The position numbers and the translations under genes were made by a program. The notes beneath the pieces were generated by a model that had not been told where the DNA came from, made no database searches, and worked only from the letters and a program-made list of their open reading frames with translations. From the NCBI GenBank assembly GCA_902797555.1, contig CADBTM010000172.1, forward strand, positions 1 to 9,199: a DNA stretch of 9,199 bases. The letters run 5' to 3'. This DNA comes from Oscillospiraceae bacterium (GTDB taxonomy: Bacteria > Bacillota > Clostridia > Oscillospirales > Butyricicoccaceae). Shown here one piece after another: positions 5,779-9,199 of this stretch. Position 1 is the stretch's first letter. Each line of letters opens with the position of its first letter.

Positions 5779-6921
5779 TTATTCCTGACTGCGCAGAATG
5801 GCGCTGGGGGCGATGCGGACCGAGCGTCCTATCGCCAGAGCGCAGCCCACGGCAAGGCAGAGAAGAAATCCCGCCGCCGGGAGAGGCTGCCTGAGAATCA
5901 CGGCGGCCGCCCCAGAGGCCAGCACCGGCAAAAGCATCTGCTGGAGCAGCACGGTGCAGAACAGCTTTCCCCGGGTGAGCCCCACCGTCCGCATGAGGGC
6001 GTAGGTGCGCGCCTCGCCCCGTGTGGCCAGCACGCCCACCAAAAAGCCCGCCCCCAGGCTGAGCAGGGCGATCAGGGGCAAAAGATACTGCAGCCGCCGG
6101 ATGTTTTGCTCCATGGCGGTCAGGGTGGCGTGGTACTGCTCGTCGTGAATGGTGAGGGCGTACAGCCCCTTGGGCGCGGCCTCGCCGGGATTCACCGGCA
6201 TAAGCATGGGCTGCGCCGCGGCAGAGAGCTCGTCCAGACGGCTGTTGTCCGCCAGCAAAAAGGCGGCGGAATCGGTGGTGGACAGTCCCGCCAGCAGGAA
6301 CCCCAATCGCTGCGAGGCGGGATAGGGGATATAGATCTCCGTGCCGGTGCCCCGATACCAGCCCGCCACGCGGAACTCTGCCTTTCCCGTGCCCCCGTTG
6401 GGATTCAGAGGGGAGGCGCCCGCCGTGTCGGTGACCTCCACTGTCACGGTCTGCCCCGCATACTGGGGATACAGGTTTTGAGGCATCAGGCAGAGATACT
6501 CCTCCGACAGGAAAAAGCCCTCCTCGTCGGTTTCGAACTCCCCGCCCAGCCTGCTGTCCAGCACCTCGGCGGAGGTCTCGCCCGAAACGCCGATCATCTG
6601 TCCGGCGCCGCCGTCCAGACGATAGGAGAAAACCTTGGTCAGCCGGGCGTCCCGGACGAAGGCACCGATGCCATTTTCCTTGTCCAAAAGAAAATCGGAA
6701 TAAATATGGCTCATGCCCAGACCGTCGGTTTTGGTGCCCCGGATGTCGGACACCACGCACAGGATGTCATAGCTGTTCCGCACGTCGGACAGGCGGGTTT
6801 TTTCCCCGTCCAGATAGCCCGACAGCGTGCACAAAAGCACGCACAACAGGGCGCTGATCAGCAATCCCAGCAGACTGAGCCATGGCCGCCGGATCATCCG
6901 TTTCCATACAAATCCGTCCAT
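5779..6921 (-). CDS. FtsX-like ABC exporter permease (smaller of two)
   Basis: 380 residues with MacB-like topology: one membrane segment at about 14-34, an extracytoplasmic domain of about 240 residues (35-276), then three segments at about 277-299, 321-343 and 347-366. The cytoplasmic loop after the second segment reads ALMRTVGLTRGKL at 308-320, the characteristic FtsX-domain coupling motif. The ATG at 6921 comes one base after the stop of the larger permease, so translation is probably coupled; the upstream GGGGG is only a modest ribosome binding site. With the other permease and the ATPase it should form a heteromeric exporter acting on a lipid-linked, peptide or envelope substrate from the outer leaflet. 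The external domain contains no family motif I recognise. Confidence 0.9.
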   Translation of the reverse strand: MDGFVWKRMIRRPWLSLLGLLISALLCVLLCTLSGYLDGEKTRLSDVRNSYDILCVVSDIRGTKTDGLGMSHIYSDFLLDKENGIGAFVRDARLTKVFSYRLDGGAGQMIGVSGETSAEVLDSRLGGEFETDEEGFFLSEEYLCLMPQNLYPQYAGQTVTVEVTDTAGASPLNPNGGTGKAEFRVAGWYRGTGTEIYIPYPASQRLGFLLAGLSTTDSAAFLLADNSRLDELSAAAQPMLMPVNPGEAAPKGLYALTIHDEQYHATLTAMEQNIRRLQYLLPLIALLSLGAGFLVGVLATRGEARTYALMRTVGLTRGKLFCTVLLQQMLLPVLASGAAAVILRQPLPAAGFLLCLAVGCALAIGRSVRIAPSAILRSQE

Positions 6922-6922
6922 G

Positions 6923-8869
6923 TTACACCCCCATCAGCCGTCTGGGCGCCATGCGGGACAGTCTGCGGGCGTGCACCCACAGCAGCAGTCCGATGACGCA
7001 CAGCTGCGCCAGCGCCAGCAGGGCAAGCTGTCCCGGAGAAAGGCTGCTTGCGTTCACCATTCCGGCCAGCGCCTCGTCGGAGATCGCCGCCCCGCCGGAA
7101 AAGGCCGTCCGGTCGATCTGTGCCAGCGCGTCGGACAAAACGGTCTGCTGCATGGCTCGCAGGGCGAGGCTGCTGACCGCCGCGCCGAGGATCACCCCTG
7201 CCGCAGCCACAGCCATCCCGCTGCCCCACAGATACCCTTCTGCCTGACGGGGCGAGGCGCCCAGCGAGCGCATGATGCCCAGATTGTTCCGCTGTCCGCT
7301 TTGATAAAGCATCAGCACCAGCAGCAAAAAGATCCCCCATGCCGCCAGCGCGATCCACAACAGGCGTTGTGCGGAAAAAGAGAGGCCGTTCAGACTTTTC
7401 TGCACCTGTTCAAAGCCCTGATCCGCCGTGTAAAACTCCCCGGCGTAGGGCGAAGACGACACCGCCAGACGAAAATCGTCCACCTTGCCGTTGACCAGCT
7501 CCACCGTCAGATAGACGCCGTAGAGATCCTCGCTGTCCCTTCCCCACGCGCCGGCGATCTGCGCCCGCTGCGGGACAATCGCCGTATCGCAGGTGAAGGC
7601 ATAGGAGCCGTAGGACCAGTTTTCATCCATCCGGTAGATACCCACCAGCGTAAAGGTCTCGCTCTCCCCCATTTTCGTGTCCATATCCAGCTCGCCCACC
7701 ACCGGGCGGAAAAGCTTGCCGTGAACATTCAGGAGATCGGTGGAGGGGTTTTGATAGGCGTCCCCCTCGGCGCCCGTGCCCGTGCACAAAAATTGCCGCA
7801 GCTCTACCCTGTCGCCCACCTGCAGGCCGTGCTTGTGCGCCTCCGGCTCGGACAGGAGGAGCACCCTTGCCCCGGAGTCATATTCCTCCTCGGTAAAGCT
7901 GCGCCCTTCGATGATCCTCGCCCCGTTGGTGACGAAGAGGTACATACTTTCCACATTCTCCGTCCCCAGCACGGGAAGAGCATGCAGATAGCGCTCCAGC
8001 GCGGCGAGATAGTCCTTCCAGATGCCCTCCCGGGCAAAGAATTCGTCGGCATCCCCGTCCAGCTCCTGCGCCACGGGGCAGAGATATTGCAGCTCCCCTT
8101 CCCGCCATGTGCCGGCTTCGTCCGCATACCGCTCCCGGATGCCATGAACGAGCAGCTTTCCGCGCTGCTCCGTCACTCCGGTTTCCAGATAGAGCGCGGG
8201 CGCCCAGACTTCGCCCTCCCGGGTGGCGATGACATCCCGCCACGCCACGTATTTGCCGCACAGGGCATAGCGCCTGCCCTCCTGCAAAAAGGAGACCGGC
8301 TCGCCGCCCGCATTCAGATTGGGCAGACGGAGATAAAAGGTGCCGCTCGGGCTGACGGTAAACATGCTCTCCGTCAGCTCGGGATGGGCGCACACCACCT
8401 GCTCCACCGCAAAGACGCCGGTATGCCCGCCGCCCCATTCGTCGACGATGCTCTCCAGACGACCGGTGACGAGGACGGTGCTGTTGCTCCACGTGTTGCC
8501 ATCCCCCGACCAGCTCCGCTCCTTGCGGATGCCGAGGACGGGCTCAAAATCCGGGCTGTACGCCCCGGAAAGGGTGTGGATGCGCACGGCCTTCACCGAA
8601 TCCAGTCCGTTCAGCCAGTCGATCTCCTCCTGAGAGAAGGTGCGGCTGCTCATGGAATAGCTGTAGCCGCCGTCGATATAGGTGCCGGTCACAGCCCGGT
8701 CGGTGCGGACGGCGACGGCGGTATGGTGTTCGTCCACCGTTTTGGCCAGCTGTGCCGCCGAAAGCCACAGCGATACGGCCACCGTAAGAAATGCCGTCAT
8801 CACTGCGGTCAGCAGGATCCACAGCGCCGTCGTTTTCGGCGTGCGGACAAGTCGCGTCCTTCCGTCCAT
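6923..8869 (-). CDS. FtsX-like ABC exporter permease with large extracytoplasmic domain
   Basis: 648 residues. A membrane segment at about 13-38 is followed by roughly 460 extracytoplasmic residues and then three segments at about 500-523, 549-570 and 612-632. LGIMRSLGASPRQ at 530-542 is the FtsX-domain loop that contacts the ATPase. The external domain is about twice that of the partner permease and is rich in Tyr, Trp and acidic residues; it probably contains a MacB-type periplasmic-core fold but I see no catalytic signature. The start at 8869 follows AAGGGGGG with seven bases of spacing. The longer reading to 8983 is rejected because it would begin upstream of the operon promoter. It heads the three-gene exporter operon and is divergent from the padR-like gene, whose product probably represses it. 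Confidence 0.92.
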   Translation of the reverse strand: MDGRTRLVRTPKTTALWILLTAVMTAFLTVAVSLWLSAAQLAKTVDEHHTAVAVRTDRAVTGTYIDGGYSYSMSSRTFSQEEIDWLNGLDSVKAVRIHTLSGAYSPDFEPVLGIRKERSWSGDGNTWSNSTVLVTGRLESIVDEWGGGHTGVFAVEQVVCAHPELTESMFTVSPSGTFYLRLPNLNAGGEPVSFLQEGRRYALCGKYVAWRDVIATREGEVWAPALYLETGVTEQRGKLLVHGIRERYADEAGTWREGELQYLCPVAQELDGDADEFFAREGIWKDYLAALERYLHALPVLGTENVESMYLFVTNGARIIEGRSFTEEEYDSGARVLLLSEPEAHKHGLQVGDRVELRQFLCTGTGAEGDAYQNPSTDLLNVHGKLFRPVVGELDMDTKMGESETFTLVGIYRMDENWSYGSYAFTCDTAIVPQRAQIAGAWGRDSEDLYGVYLTVELVNGKVDDFRLAVSSSPYAGEFYTADQGFEQVQKSLNGLSFSAQRLLWIALAAWGIFLLLVLMLYQSGQRNNLGIMRSLGASPRQAEGYLWGSGMAVAAAGVILGAAVSSLALRAMQQTVLSDALAQIDRTAFSGGAAISDEALAGMVNASSLSPGQLALLALAQLCVIGLLLWVHARRLSRMAPRRLMGV

Positions 8870-8891
8870 CGTCCATCCCCCCTTTTGCCCC

Positions 8892-8920
8892 ACTATACCA
8901 TAGGAATCGATATTTGTCAA
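8892..8920 (-). promoter_or_regulatory. Sigma-A promoter of the ABC exporter operon
   Basis: On the minus strand a perfect TTGACA (8920-8915) is followed after 17 bases by TATAGT (8897-8892), with a TGG extended -10. This is close to consensus, so strong transcription is expected unless it is repressed. The predicted start near 8885 leaves a leader of only about 16 bases, almost all ribosome binding site. Confidence 0.9.
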
Positions 8921-8933
8921 TGCTATATATTGC
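8918..8933. promoter_or_regulatory. Candidate shared operator between the divergent exporter and PadR promoters
   Basis: The two -35 boxes are only 9 bases apart. Between and over them lie CAAT/ATTG arms (8918-8921 and 8929-8932, centre 8925) and a near-palindrome GCTATATATTGC (8922-8933, 10 of 12 positions symmetric). PadR-family dimers usually bind AT-rich dyads at their own promoter. The assignment rests on position and symmetry only. Confidence 0.4.
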
Positions 8934-8958
8934 TTTTTAAAAAATCGTGTGGTATATT
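8930..8958 (+). promoter_or_regulatory. Promoter of the PadR-family regulator gene
   Basis: TTGCTT (8930-8935) and TATATT (8953-8958) are separated by 17 bases, with a TGG extended -10. The predicted transcript start is near 8965, giving a leader of about 36 bases. It is weaker than the opposite exporter promoter, as expected for a regulator. Confidence 0.75.
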
Positions 8959-9000
8959 TAAGTTGTATCTGTATGAGTATCAAGAAAGGCCGCCGGAAGC

Positions 9001-9199
9001 ATGGAAAACACGGGACATTCCTTTATCTCCTATTTCAAACGAGCCACCAGCCCTCTGGTGGTTCTCCGTCTGCTGTCCCAAAAGCCCATGTACGGCTATG
9101 AGATCTCCGCCGAGCTCAAGGCTCGCAGCGACGGGAAATACACCATTTCCATCCTCTACCCCGTCCTCTACCGGCTGGAGGAGCAGGGCTATATCGCCA
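9001..9199 (+). CDS. PadR-family transcriptional regulator, N-terminal part (cut by window edge)
   Basis: The first 66 residues are visible; the gene continues past the right edge. After a short N-terminal extension (MENTGHSFISYFKR) it shows the PadR winged-helix signature: PLVVLRLLSQKPMYGYEIS at 18-36 and YTISILYPVLYRLEEQGYI at 47-65. PadR proteins are dimeric repressors that often sense small hydrophobic molecules or antibiotics and control a neighbouring exporter. Here the gene is divergent from a three-gene ABC exporter operon and shares its promoter region, so autorepression and control of the exporter are likely. The ribosome binding site is not strong: GAAAGG lies 11 bases upstream and a closer CGGAAG lies within the last six. 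The ligand-binding and dimerisation part is outside the window. Confidence 0.92.
   Translation, partial: MENTGHSFISYFKRATSPLVVLRLLSQKPMYGYEISAELKARSDGKYTISILYPVLYRLEEQGYIA

Noticed and set aside
5672..6760. Minus-strand frame of 362 codons overlapping the smaller permease and the ATPase start
   Set aside because: It is out of frame with both, covers most of a convincing FtsX-like permease, and gives Arg/Gly-rich low-complexity protein.
4822..6996. Plus-strand open frame of 724 codons running from inside the threonine aldolase gene over the exporter genes
   Set aside because: It crosses the strong terminator at 5039-5077 and lies antisense to the ATPase and permease; the composition (Gly, Gln, His, Arg rich) is that of a shadow frame.
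8960..8985. Direct repeat GTATC...GTATC upstream of the PadR start as an operator
   Set aside because: The units are only five bases, directly oriented and without dyad symmetry, which does not fit PadR dimer binding well; too short to rule out chance.

Overview
The window looks like part of a chromosome from a GC-rich, low-oxygen gut-type member of the Clostridia (Oscillospiraceae-like). This is an inference from three things: strong AGGAGG-type ribosome binding sites, sigma-A promoters with extended -10 elements sitting in AT-rich gaps, and the style of the proteins (a short CobU-like paralog, a MocR regulator, a PadR-controlled MacB-like exporter). No RNA gene, insertion sequence, prophage gene or CRISPR array is visible. 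Every gene is intact except the two cut by the window edges.

Region 1 (1-3844, minus strand) is a tightly packed cobalamin nucleotide-loop operon. It reads from a strong promoter at about 3881-3909 in the order cobT, a CobU-type kinase/guanylyltransferase, cobS, a second short CobU-like protein, a CobC-like histidine phosphatase carrying a membrane and zinc-ribbon tail, and the start of a MocR/GntR-type regulator that runs off the left edge. CobT activates the lower-ligand base, CobU activates cobinamide with GTP, CobS joins the two halves, and the phosphatase would remove the 5'-phosphate. This is the salvage/late part of B12 synthesis; no corrin-ring genes are present. Two junctions are 4-base ATGA overlaps, and the other genes are separated by about 8 to 14 bases.

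Region 2 (3845-5094) holds a divergent promoter region with a perfect 10-bp inverted repeat, then a plus-strand low-specificity threonine aldolase gene, closed by a strong hairpin terminator that can serve both strands.

Region 3 (5095-9199) is a three-gene ABC exporter operon on the minus strand (large FtsX-like permease, smaller FtsX-like permease, MacB/LolD-type ATPase). It is divergent from a PadR-family repressor gene that runs off the right edge. The two promoters are arranged back to back with their -35 boxes 9 bp apart around a dyad centre, which suggests one operator controlling both. The exported substrate cannot be read from the sequence.
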